Shown piece by piece: positions 1 through 7,844 of a stretch of 64,000 nucleotides of DNA (positions are counted from its first letter, which is position 1; every line of letters starts with the position of its first letter). The stretch is from contig NZ_JFJY01000008.1 of NCBI RefSeq assembly GCF_002115785.1, positions 1 through 64,000 of the forward strand. The letters run 5' to 3'. Below the pieces are notes generated by a model that did no database searches, was not told the DNA's origin, and saw nothing but the letters and a program-made list of their open reading frames with translations. Source of the stretch: Thalassospira sp. MCCC 1A03138. Lineage in GTDB: Bacteria; Pseudomonadota; Alphaproteobacteria; Rhodospirillales; Thalassospiraceae. Both the position numbers and the translations under genes were made by a program.

Positions 1-370
1 AACCGAGGAAATTGCCGGTCAGATTTCCGGCATCCAGAAGGCGACCGGGGAATCCGTTACCGCCATCGAGGATATCGGTCGCATCATCGAAAACATCAAC
101 GAGATTGCCACCACCATTTCGGCTGCAGTCGAAGAACAGGGTGCGGCAACCGACGAGATCACGCGTAACGTCCGCAGTGCGGCTGATCGCACCCGCACCG
201 TTTCGTCCTCGATCAATGATGTGGCAAGTGAAACCGGCAAAACCGGCGAACTTTCCGGTCAGGTTCTGGCAACCGCACAGACCGCATCCGAAAAGGTCGA
301 AAATCTGCGCTCACGGATCAACGGCATCCTCGAAGACCTCCGTCAGCAGGCGCGTGATCGCGCCTCCTGA
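1..370 (+). CDS. Methyl-accepting chemotaxis protein, C-terminal fragment
   Basis: This is the 3' end of a chemoreceptor gene cut by the window edge; the reading frame is open from base 2 and stops at TGA 368-370. The visible part is the last helix of the cytoplasmic signalling domain, including the descending-arm motif VEEQGAATDEITRNV, and it ends QQARDRAS. Such proteins form trimers of dimers and control CheA at the cell pole. The segment is nearly identical to the C-terminus of the receptor encoded at 725-2944, so the two are tandem paralogues. No CheB/CheR-tethering pentapeptide is seen at the C-terminus. The sensor domain lies outside the window. Confidence 0.93.
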   Translation, partial: TEEIAGQISGIQKATGESVTAIEDIGRIIENINEIATTISAAVEEQGAATDEITRNVRSAADRTRTVSSSINDVASETGKTGELSGQVLATAQTASEKVENLRSRINGILEDLRQQARDRAS

Positions 371-724
371 TCAACAGGACTGCTTCTTGTGCAAAGGCCC
401 GCCATATGGCGGGCCTTTTTTATTTGGCATAACAACCACAAGCTTTTGTACAAAAAGACTTATCCAGATGGACAAGGCTGGCAAATTAGCAGAACATTTA
501 GGTTATTCCACACAGATGCCTGTGCTATAGAATTTCCCAACATAATAAGAATAACAGCTTCCGCCTTCAATTATCCGCATCCTTATCGTTCCTAACCGAT
601 ATCGCGGATATCCCCGAATGCGGAAACCACAGGAAGGTTCCATCCAGGAAAATCAAACAGACGCGCGTTACCGGTATGACAGAAGCCGGTGCGCTGGTTA
701 TGCGCAATCGGGGTTAAGTGAGTA
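371..724. other. Intergenic region before second MCP
   Basis: After the terminator this 354-base gap is AT-rich and holds no convincing gene. It presumably carries the promoter of the second chemoreceptor gene, but no clear operator or promoter could be assigned by eye. Confidence 0.5.
393..425 (+). terminator. Rho-independent terminator after first MCP
   Basis: AAAGGCCCGCC and GGCGGGCCTTTTTT form a GC-rich stem around a short loop, followed by a T-run, 22 bases after the stop codon of the partial MCP. The terminator after the second MCP has almost the same sequence. Confidence 0.88.
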
Positions 725-2944
725 ATGGGAAAGACTATCAAATCTGACAATCGCCAGAAGCTGGTCAGGAAGACCGCAAAGGGCTTCGGCGTTCAGGGGA
801 AACTGGCAGCAGCATTTGCACTTGTCGGTCTGATGGCCGTCGTCGCGGCCACCGTTGCCGTGATATCATTTGGCAAATTCGGCACAGAACTTGCCAGCAT
901 CACGCATTCAAAGCTGCCGCCGATGTTTGCGGCACAACAGCTGGCGACCGACAGCGCAAAGATCGTGGCCATCGCGCCGCGTATTATAGCATCGAAAACC
1001 CCCGACGAAGAACAGATCGTCAAAGCTGAACTTGATACGCTGCTTGCCGGGCTTGATGACAATGTCGGGCAATTGCGCGAAACAAATCTTCAGCCAGAAA
1101 TTCTCGATGGTATTGATACCAACAGTGCCAATCTGCGCGACGCCCTGGAAAATCTGCATTCAATGACCTTGAACCGGTTTGCCATCGCAGACGAGATCGC
1201 CGAGAAACTCAACAAGTTTCAGCAGCTAAGCGGGCGTTACAGCAGCATGATCACCCCGCTCCTGTCTTTCACCCAGACAACCATTGCCGGGATCAATGCC
1301 TCCGTCGAAGATCTGCGCAAATCAGGCGATCCCCTGCCCTACGAAGATCAGGTCCGCACGACCAAACTTCTTTATGACCTGAACGATGCCGTTGCCTCAC
1401 GCAGCCCGGTTCTCGAACTCAGCCGGATGGGTGCTGATATCGTCAATACGATCCTGACATCAAGCTCGCTTGACGACCCGACCCGGCTTTCGGTCATCAG
1501 CGTGCAGGTCCGAGGCAACTTTAACTCGCTGCAGAAGCTGATCGAAGGGCTTGAGAACGAAAAACTCAAAAAGTTCTACACCAACATCGTCAATGACATG
1601 CTTGAACTCTCTATTGGCGATGGCAGTCTTCCTGACTTGCGGATCAAGTATCTTGAAACCGCCGCCGCCCAGCAGCAGATTGTCGATCAAAGCACCCAGT
1701 ACGCCGCCGACATGGAAAGCAGCGTCAAGGCACTGGTCGAAAGCCTGCAATCGGATGTCGACGCGGCTGCCGGATCGGCCCAGACCCTGAACACGCAAAG
1801 CTCGCAGATCATGTATGCTGTTGCAGGTGCAGCCATCGTGATCTCGTTGATCATTTATGTGGTCTATGTCCGTGGCAACCTTCTGCGTCGTCTGGCCGGC
1901 CTTCAGACCACCATGGTCACATTGGCTGATGGCAACCTTGATATTGCAGTCCCAGTCAAGGGCAATGACGAAATCACCGCCATGGGTCGTGCCGTCGAAG
2001 TCTTCAAAGACAACGCCGTCAAGGTTCGTGAACTTCAGGCCGAAGAAGAACGCCTGAACCGTGAACGCAACGAAGCCCTTCGTGACGAGCTGCTTGGCCT
2101 TGCCGATACCCTGCAAAACGAAGTCGAAAGTGCGGTCGGTGAAATTGCTGCCCTCGCCGAACAGCTTCAGGGCGTGTCGGGTCAAATGAGCCAGAGTGCC
2201 GAACTGGTTTCCGGCCAGACCGAAGATGTCGCATCCTCGGCTCAGGAAGCCACCGGCAACGTTGAAACCGTTGCCGCCGCCACAGAACAGCTTTCGGCCT
2301 CGAATGCGGAAATCAACCGTCAGATGGCGGAATCGACCCGCATTTCCAGCAATGCCGCGGACCGCGCGCAGGAAACCAACCAGTTGGTGGTCAGCCTGTC
2401 GCAATCGGCAAACCGCATCGGCGAGGTCATCGCACTGATCACCGACATCGCCGAACAGACCAACCTTCTGGCCCTTAACGCCACCATCGAAGCGGCCCGT
2501 GCCGGCGATGCGGGCAAGGGCTTTGCGGTTGTCGCGGCCGAGGTCAAAAACCTCGCCAACCAGACCGAAAAGGCGACCGAAGAAATCGCCGGCCAGATTT
2601 CCGGCATCCAGAAGGCAACCGGCGAATCCGTTACCGCCATCGAGGATATCGGTCGCATCATCGAAAACATCAACGAGATTGCCACCACCATTTCGGCCGC
2701 GGTCGAAGAACAGGGTGCGGCAACCGACGAGATCACGCGTAACGTCCGCAGTGCGGCTGATCGCACCCGCACCGTTTCCGCCTCGATCAATGATGTGGCA
2801 AGTGAAACCGGCAAAACCGGCCAACTGTCGGGCGAAGTTCTGACCACCGCACAGGATGCCTCGCACAAGGTCGAAGCCTTGCGTGCCCGCATCAACGGCA
2901 TCCTCGAAGACCTTCGCCAGCAGGCCCGCGACCGTGCTGCCTGA
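725..2944 (+). CDS. Methyl-accepting chemotaxis protein
   Basis: A full-length chemoreceptor of 739 residues. The first membrane helix is at about 28-50 and the second at about 362-384. They enclose a roughly 310-residue periplasmic region that looks all-helical, without a recognisable Cache fold; the ligand is unknown. A HAMP domain follows at about 385-437. The signalling domain occupies about 500-739, with the hairpin-tip sequence [19 protein letters not shown] near 578-600. The C-terminus ends RQQARDRAA without a CheR-binding pentapeptide. The gene has its own terminator and is probably monocistronic. The last 120 codons are almost identical to those of the upstream partial receptor, indicating recent duplication or conversion. 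Confidence 0.96.
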   Translation: MGKTIKSDNRQKLVRKTAKGFGVQGKLAAAFALVGLMAVVAATVAVISFGKFGTELASITHSKLPPMFAAQQLATDSAKIVAIAPRIIASKTPDEEQIVKAELDTLLAGLDDNVGQLRETNLQPEILDGIDTNSANLRDALENLHSMTLNRFAIADEIAEKLNKFQQLSGRYSSMITPLLSFTQTTIAGINASVEDLRKSGDPLPYEDQVRTTKLLYDLNDAVASRSPVLELSRMGADIVNTILTSSSLDDPTRLSVISVQVRGNFNSLQKLIEGLENEKLKKFYTNIVNDMLELSIGDGSLPDLRIKYLETAAAQQQIVDQSTQYAADMESSVKALVESLQSDVDAAAGSAQTLNTQSSQIMYAVAGAAIVISLIIYVVYVRGNLLRRLAGLQTTMVTLADGNLDIAVPVKGNDEITAMGRAVEVFKDNAVKVRELQAEEERLNRERNEALRDELLGLADTLQNEVESAVGEIAALAEQLQGVSGQMSQSAELVSGQTEDVASSAQEATGNVETVAAATEQLSASNAEINRQMAESTRISSNAADRAQETNQLVVSLSQSANRIGEVIALITDIAEQTNLLALNATIEAARAGDAGKGFAVVAAEVKNLANQTEKATEEIAGQISGIQKATGESVTAIEDIGRIIENINEIATTISAAVEEQGAATDEITRNVRSAADRTRTVSASINDVASETGKTGQLSGEVLTTAQDASHKVEALRARINGILEDLRQQARDRAA

Positions 2945-2966
2945 TCTGCCAAACATCTCATTGCGC

Positions 2967-2999
2967 AAAGGCCCGCCATCCGGCGGGCCTTTTGTTTTT
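2967..2999 (+). terminator. Rho-independent terminator after second MCP
   Basis: AAAGGCCCGCC, a short ATC loop and a GGCGGGCCTTTTG arm are followed by TTTTT. It starts 23 bases after the MCP stop codon. Confidence 0.88.
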
Positions 3000-3387
3000 C
3001 CCGCCACATCAGATGCAAACGGGCAAGAATGACCCAACCCTTTTCCACGCATGGCCTCTAACATCAACATGTCTTTTTCCAGTATGCCCGGAGCAAAGCA
3101 TGCGATTGAATGTAATATCCTCAACGCTGGTAACTGCGGTTTTTCTGTCTGGCGTCATCTCCACTGCCGCCAGATGCCGCAAAGATGAAACTTCCCGATA
3201 AACCGTTTGTAATTCCGCTGCCAATTACAGAACAAACGAAAGCGCAGGTACGACGCATAGAATTAGAATGAGCAGGTAATATTTTCTAAGTTAGACTCAG
3301 CTCTAAATAGATAAATTCTTATAATCTCGCGGCTTGGTACTCCGTACCAGTTTGCGGCCTGCAATCATCCCCTTCGAAATTTCTCTC
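3000..3387. other. Intergenic region between MCP and LysR genes
   Basis: About 390 bases with no supported gene. Short reading frames here have neither family resemblance nor convincing ribosome binding sites. The right half is AT-rich and marks the edge of the accessory block that follows. Confidence 0.5.
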
Positions 3388-4266
3388 TCAAAGACACCAA
3401 TTTTGTTCAAGATACTCAATAAGTATTCCGGTAAGCACTTGAACTTTTCTTACAGGATGCTGGCTAGGTGGCCGGACAACATATACTGCTGCAGGTGGTG
3501 GGGGGTAATTTGCCATGACCGGAACCAGTGCTCCGGATTTCAAATATTCACAGACTAAACTCTCGGGAAGGTAAGCAACACCCAGCCCGGCTAATGCCGC
3601 AGCGGTGAGTGCGATACCGTTGTCAGATTTGAATCGCCCTTGTGGCTGGACAGTGATGATCTTGCCGCAATCCATAAATTTCCAGGACTCTGTCCCCTGC
3701 ATAAGGGCCTGATGTTCCATGAGTGCTTCGGGGCTTTCCGGAGCACCATGAGCCTCGATGTAAGACGGGCTCGCAACAAGTTTCAAATAAACGGGGCTGA
3801 TGCGCCTGGCGAGCAGGTTGGAATTTGGAAGGTACCCCACCCGGACCGCGCAATCAAAACCTTCGGCAATAAGGTCAACAAAGCGGTCACTATAGGAAGC
3901 GTGGAGCTGAAGCTGTGGGTAACGCTGTGCCATGTTCGCAAGCACAGGGGCAAAGTGTGTCGGCCCCAAGGAGAGTGGTAACGCAATTCGAAGGCGACCG
4001 CAGAGATCACCCGTTGGCATAATCCTGTCCCTTGCCAGTTCGATTTCTGCACTGATTCTTGCGGCGTGTTCTCGAAATGTAATGCCAGCTTCGGTGAGTG
4101 CGGCACCGCGTGTTGTTCGCGCAAGAAGCTGGACGCCAAGTGCTGCTTCAAGACGAAAGAGGCGCCGACTGACGATTGATTTGGATACACCGAACCGCCG
4201 TGCGGCGGAAGAAACGCCCCCCGCATCGGCAACTCCGACAAATGTTTCCAAGTCTTCTATATTCAA
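3388..4266 (-). CDS. LysR-family transcriptional regulator
   Basis: A 292-residue LysR-type regulator. The N-terminal winged helix-turn-helix spans about residues 3-60 (FGVSKSIVSRRLFRLEAALG, then TRGAALTEAG). A periplasmic-binding-protein-like effector domain follows from about 90 to 290, with the common motifs FDCAVRVGYLPNSNL and AALAGLGVAYLPE. It is most like the DsdC/CrgA-type subgroup, whose effectors are very varied, so the inducer cannot be named. The gene lies downstream of, and on the same strand as, the aldehyde dehydrogenase, separated by 334 bases. That gene or the whole 3.4-9.5 kb block is a plausible target, but no operator was identified. Confidence 0.92.
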   Translation of the reverse strand: MNIEDLETFVGVADAGGVSSAARRFGVSKSIVSRRLFRLEAALGVQLLARTTRGAALTEAGITFREHAARISAEIELARDRIMPTGDLCGRLRIALPLSLGPTHFAPVLANMAQRYPQLQLHASYSDRFVDLIAEGFDCAVRVGYLPNSNLLARRISPVYLKLVASPSYIEAHGAPESPEALMEHQALMQGTESWKFMDCGKIITVQPQGRFKSDNGIALTAAALAGLGVAYLPESLVCEYLKSGALVPVMANYPPPPAAVYVVRPPSQHPVRKVQVLTGILIEYLEQNWCL

Positions 4267-4600
4267 TTTGGCACTCTCTATTTCACCACCGCCAACGGGT
4301 GTTTGTTTACCGCATACGAAACTGAGCGCGCCAACCTCACTGAGTTACAGCGGATGGCGGTTGTGATCTCAGAAAAAGACATTTTAAAATGAGCGTGAAA
4401 GCATGGTTAGATGTCCCTCTCAAACAACTGAATATGCGCATGAAGACAATTCACCAGAATGGTCTGTATTTCAGCATTGTGGCGAAGTACCGGAGGAGAC
4501 GCGACACTTCAGATGCCATGCAGAAATAGAACAAAAACTCTGACGTTTATTGTTATGACATTGGGGCATACCCCAAATCATTGTCCAATCATGACGATAA
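4267..4600. other. Intergenic region with possible gene remnant
   Basis: No intact gene. On the plus strand, codons from about 4276 to the TGA at 4390-4392 encode a 38-residue stretch beginning LYFTTANG and ending VVISEKDILK. It reads like the C-terminus of a protein but has no start and no recognised family. It could be a decayed remnant at the boundary of the accessory block, or chance. Confidence 0.3.
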
Positions 4601-6112
4601 TCAGACCCTATAAAGCCCGGGTTTCAGAGCGATATGCTTGTATTCGATAAAGTCTTCGAGGGCGGCAAGACCGTTGAGACGCCCGAGGCCAGACTGCTTG
4701 AAACCACCTTCTTCGGTATTGTCATAGACTTTGGCCCAGTCATTGACCCATACGGTTCCTACCTCAAGCGCCTGCGCCACCTTGAAGGATCGGTCCACGT
4801 CACGGGTCCAGATGCTTGCGGCAAGACCAAATTCGCTATCATTCGCGAGACGTATTGCTTCTGCCTCGTCGCGAAACCGTTGTATTGTCAATACAGGTCC
4901 AAATGTTTCCTCCTGAAGGATCGACAGGCTGTTGTCGGTGACTTCCAGCAATGCAGGCCGGAAAAACGCACCTTTTGAAAGCGGCCCAGCGGAAATAGGA
5001 CCGCCCCGCACAACAACATGCGCGCCTTCGGCAACGGCATTTTTGACCACCTGATCCACCCTCAACACATTTTCTCGATCAATCAGTGGCCCCATGTCAC
5101 TCGAAGGATCACTTGCCGGACCAACTTTCACGTCGTTCAGTTGCTGGGCAAGCGTGTCGCGAACCCGATCAAAGATGCCGTCCTGAACAAGCAGGCGCGA
5201 TCCGGTCATGCAGAATTGGCCGGAAAAGACCGTCAGTGCCTTCTCGATCACGGGTAAGGCAGCGTCGATATCGGCATCCTCGAACAGGATCATCGGCGTC
5301 TTGCCGCCAAGCTCCATACCGAAACGTTTCATCCGTTTGGCGCCAACGGCGCCGATGGCGCGGCCAGTGCCAGTGCTGCCAGTGAAACTAATCGCGGGAA
5401 CATCCGGGCTTTCGACCAGATACGCAGATCCTTCCGGACCACTTTCAAAGAAAAGGTTGATGACGCCATTCGGTAGATCCTCGGCCTCGGCCATGATTTC
5501 CGCCATGACACTTGCAGTCTGCGCGATTTGTGCCGGAAGCTTGATCACAGCAGTACATCCAGCTGCGAGTGCTGGCGCCAGAGAGCGAATGGTCAGAACC
5601 GCAGGAGAGTTCCAGGGCGCAATAATGCCAGCGACACCCATCGGCTGTTTTAGAATTACAGACAGGCTTCCCGGTTTCGGTGTGACCGCCCGGCCGCTTT
5701 CCATCAGCGCTGTTGCCGCCGAATAGCGCAATTTGCTGGGGATCATATCGATTTCGAAAGCAGCTTCACCTTTCACCTTCCCGTTTTCAAGAGACAGGAT
5801 TTTTATAAGGCGATCGCGGTTCCGCTCGAATGCAGCGGCAAGCTGATTTAGAACATGCGCCCGTAATTCGTGGTCATGCGCCCAAATTGTTTCCTTAAAG
5901 GCCTTTGAAGCTGCTGCAACCGCAGATTTCGCGGCCTCTATGCCATTTTCCGGGTAGTATCCAATGATATCGTAAGTGGCCGGATCAATGGACGGCTTTA
6001 ATGTCCCGTTATTTTTTTGGACACCGTTGATCCAGTTAAATGCCGTTGCATGAACCGCCATGCTAGATTTTCCCGGCTCATTGATAGCGTCTTTGTCATC
6101 TTCGTTCGTCAT
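4601..6112 (-). CDS. NAD(P)-dependent aldehyde dehydrogenase
   Basis: An aldehyde dehydrogenase superfamily enzyme of 503 residues that should oxidise an aldehyde to a carboxylate with NAD(P). Key features are present: the cofactor-loop motif APWNSP, the FTGSTGTG nucleotide-binding loop, the general-base Glu in ELGGKTPM near residue 266, and the catalytic Cys in GQFCMTGSR near residue 301. The start is placed at ATG 6112 because AGAAGGGA lies 8-9 bases upstream; the reading frame is open 12 codons further but without a ribosome site. It follows a small membrane protein gene by 14 bases, so the two form an operon. The GMC oxidoreductase nearby could supply its aldehyde substrate. Substrate is not predictable from sequence. 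Confidence 0.94.
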   Translation of the reverse strand: MTNEDDKDAINEPGKSSMAVHATAFNWINGVQKNNGTLKPSIDPATYDIIGYYPENGIEAAKSAVAAASKAFKETIWAHDHELRAHVLNQLAAAFERNRDRLIKILSLENGKVKGEAAFEIDMIPSKLRYSAATALMESGRAVTPKPGSLSVILKQPMGVAGIIAPWNSPAVLTIRSLAPALAAGCTAVIKLPAQIAQTASVMAEIMAEAEDLPNGVINLFFESGPEGSAYLVESPDVPAISFTGSTGTGRAIGAVGAKRMKRFGMELGGKTPMILFEDADIDAALPVIEKALTVFSGQFCMTGSRLLVQDGIFDRVRDTLAQQLNDVKVGPASDPSSDMGPLIDRENVLRVDQVVKNAVAEGAHVVVRGGPISAGPLSKGAFFRPALLEVTDNSLSILQEETFGPVLTIQRFRDEAEAIRLANDSEFGLAASIWTRDVDRSFKVAQALEVGTVWVNDWAKVYDNTEEGGFKQSGLGRLNGLAALEDFIEYKHIALKPGLYRV

Positions 6113-6126
6113 TGAAGTTGTCCCTT

Positions 6127-6441
6127 CTAATTGTCTGATGGAGCGCAACGTTCAGTTGACGCGGTGTTGTTGACCAAAGGAGCGGTTTCGGAGTGAAGGT
6201 CCGGTTTGCGAAAGGTGCTCCCCAAATGGCAAAAGGCCTTTCCAACGAGGGGTTCAGTGACATTCGATACAATGATGACGACAACAAGTGTCGAGACGAG
6301 AACGCCCAGAGGAAACGGAAATTCTCTAAGCGCATCACCAAATACAGTTAAGAAAACAAGCACTGTTGGATAGACCGCGAACCATATCCGCGTGGTCTTT
6401 TTCAACCGCGCCATGAGGGAATGGTCAGGCTGGCTATACAT
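6127..6441 (-). CDS. Small two-helix membrane protein
   Basis: A 104-residue protein with two predicted membrane helices, at about 17-36 (WFAVYPTVLVFLTVFG) and 42-62 (FPLGVLVSTLVVVIIVS), and a short polar C-terminal tail. The layout (helix, short loop containing FPFPLG, helix ending near a Pro) resembles the membrane segment found C-terminal to some antibiotic-biosynthesis-monooxygenase domains, but that is a resemblance recalled, not tested. GGAG lies 8 bases before the ATG. It is the first gene of a two-gene operon with the aldehyde dehydrogenase and is divergent from a LysR gene. Function unknown. Confidence 0.75.
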   Translation of the reverse strand: MYSQPDHSLMARLKKTTRIWFAVYPTVLVFLTVFGDALREFPFPLGVLVSTLVVVIIVSNVTEPLVGKAFCHLGSTFRKPDLHSETAPLVNNTASTERCAPSDN

Positions 6442-6504
6442 TGAAGAAACTCCAATACGGATGGCCGTGACTGTGCAAATCTATTGATGCTGGAGGGGCA
6501 GCTA

Positions 6505-6517
6505 ATGAGGTTCTCAT
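6505..6517. promoter_or_regulatory. Candidate LysR operator
   Basis: The palindrome ATGAG-GTT-CTCAT lies in the 173-base divergent region between the small membrane protein/aldehyde dehydrogenase operon and the LysR gene at 6615. Position and dyad symmetry fit a LysR-type recognition site, but binding is inferred only. Confidence 0.4.
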
Positions 6518-6614
6518 CAATTTCCTCGTTGGCGACATAGATCTTGCGCCAACAACTATCCAACGAAGACCCCCTTGACGGAAGAGAGCTTTGTGTCTCA
6601 TCATTGCGGACAAT

Positions 6615-7523
6615 ATGTCAGCAATAACTTCCTTGGAATCCTTGAGCGGTCTTGTGGCCTTTTCCGTCACGCTAGAGCTGGGAAGCTTTGCGGCGGCAGG
6701 GCGCAAGCTTGGTCTCTCAGCATCTGCAGTCGGCAAAGCGGTTGACCGGCTTGAGCAGAGGCTTGGCGTCAAATTGCTGACGCGAACGACACGGTCGCTC
6801 ACTCTGACGGGCGAAGGAGAAATCCTTTACCGGTATGCCAGCCGTATCCTCAGCGACCTGCAGGAGGCGGAACTGGAGCTATTCAGCGCGCAAAACACGC
6901 CACAAGGTCGACTTAAGATCAGCGTCCCTACCGTCATGGGGCGGAGTATTGTCTTGCCTGCTCTGGGCGCATTCTCAGCCGACTATCCGGATGTAACGCT
7001 GGACATTTCGCTTGATGATATGAAAGTCGATCTGATTGAAGGTGGATATGATCTGGTGGTTCGTCTTGGAGAGCTTGAAGATTCCAACCTTCATGCCCGT
7101 CGGATCGGGCCGCACGCCTTCACCACCTGCGCCTCACCAAGCTATTTTGCGAAACGCGGCATGCCGCAAACGCCCGCAGACCTTGATCGTCACTGCTGCG
7201 TTTTATACCGCTTCCCGACAACGGGCCTCCCTGAAAAATGGGCATTTAAAGGCGAATATCGTGGGACAATCGTCAAGCCGGGGATTGTACTCAATGATGG
7301 GGGAGCTCTTGCCTCAGCCGCGCTGGCCGGGCTTGGAATAGTTCAGGCACCGCGTTACCTCGTTGCCGAGGATATCGAGGCTGGACGATTGGTATCCGTA
7401 CTGGATGAATTCACAGACAATCGCGGCACTGTCTCGATCGTATGGCCTTCATCACGGACGAAAGTCGCTCGTGTGCGCGCGTTTGTTAATTTCATCTCTC
7501 AATGTCTGGCAGACAAGATTTAG
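6615..7523 (+). CDS. LysR-family transcriptional regulator
   Basis: A 302-residue LysR-type regulator. The helix-turn-helix domain lies in the first 65 residues (LGLSASAVGKAVDRLEQRLG, TRSLTLTGEG). The effector-binding domain carries GGYDLVVRLGELEDSNLHARR and AALAGLGIVQAPRYLV, typical of the subgroup that includes many aldehyde/quinone-responsive regulators. ATG 6615 is preferred over an in-frame start at 6591 because the family normally begins just before the first helix. The gene is divergent from the small membrane protein/aldehyde dehydrogenase operon, the usual arrangement for a LysR regulator and its target, and is followed by the GMC oxidoreductase gene. Confidence 0.92.
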   Translation: MSAITSLESLSGLVAFSVTLELGSFAAAGRKLGLSASAVGKAVDRLEQRLGVKLLTRTTRSLTLTGEGEILYRYASRILSDLQEAELELFSAQNTPQGRLKISVPTVMGRSIVLPALGAFSADYPDVTLDISLDDMKVDLIEGGYDLVVRLGELEDSNLHARRIGPHAFTTCASPSYFAKRGMPQTPADLDRHCCVLYRFPTTGLPEKWAFKGEYRGTIVKPGIVLNDGGALASAALAGLGIVQAPRYLVAEDIEAGRLVSVLDEFTDNRGTVSIVWPSSRTKVARVRAFVNFISQCLADKI

Positions 7524-7844
7524 ATTATTTGCCACGCCTTACCGTGACCGCATTTGTTTGTCCATGCGCAATCCAGCGCTGGGTTGGGTCGCGGATAATC
7601 AACAATAGATTATCAATGCCATGGTGACAGCATACTGATCTCCTTGGCGAATTGTTGTTCTGTGGGGAACGCATAAATTCAAGACATATTGTCTGGAATG
7701 AAGCGACAGACAACCTTCTACAATACTCGCGTCAGTTGCAATATTTCTGAGGTGTCGGAAATTTATAACGCCGTCATTCGATAGGGATGCGCCTTTGGTC
7801 ATGTCCTGCGAATTCGACAACGGTAAGGGCACGAGGATAAAATC
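7524..7844. other. Promoter region of the GMC oxidoreductase gene
   Basis: This 321-base gap holds no gene. It contains a perfect inverted repeat, GATAATC-N7-GATTATC, at 7594-7614, which is a candidate regulator site. The ribosome site of the next gene (GAGG, 8 bases before its ATG) is at its right end. Confidence 0.55.
7594..7614. promoter_or_regulatory. Inverted repeat upstream of GMC gene, candidate operator
   Basis: GATAATC, seven bases, then GATTATC: a perfect 7-base dyad about 230 bases before the GMC oxidoreductase start. The adjacent LysR regulator is an obvious candidate binder. No experimental support. Confidence 0.4.

Noticed and set aside
1460..3124. 554-codon open frame antisense to the second chemoreceptor gene
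   Set aside because: Its translation is low-complexity and Gly/Asp/Phe-rich, as expected from the mirror of an MCP coding frame, and it crosses the terminator; the plus-strand frame has full MCP motifs.
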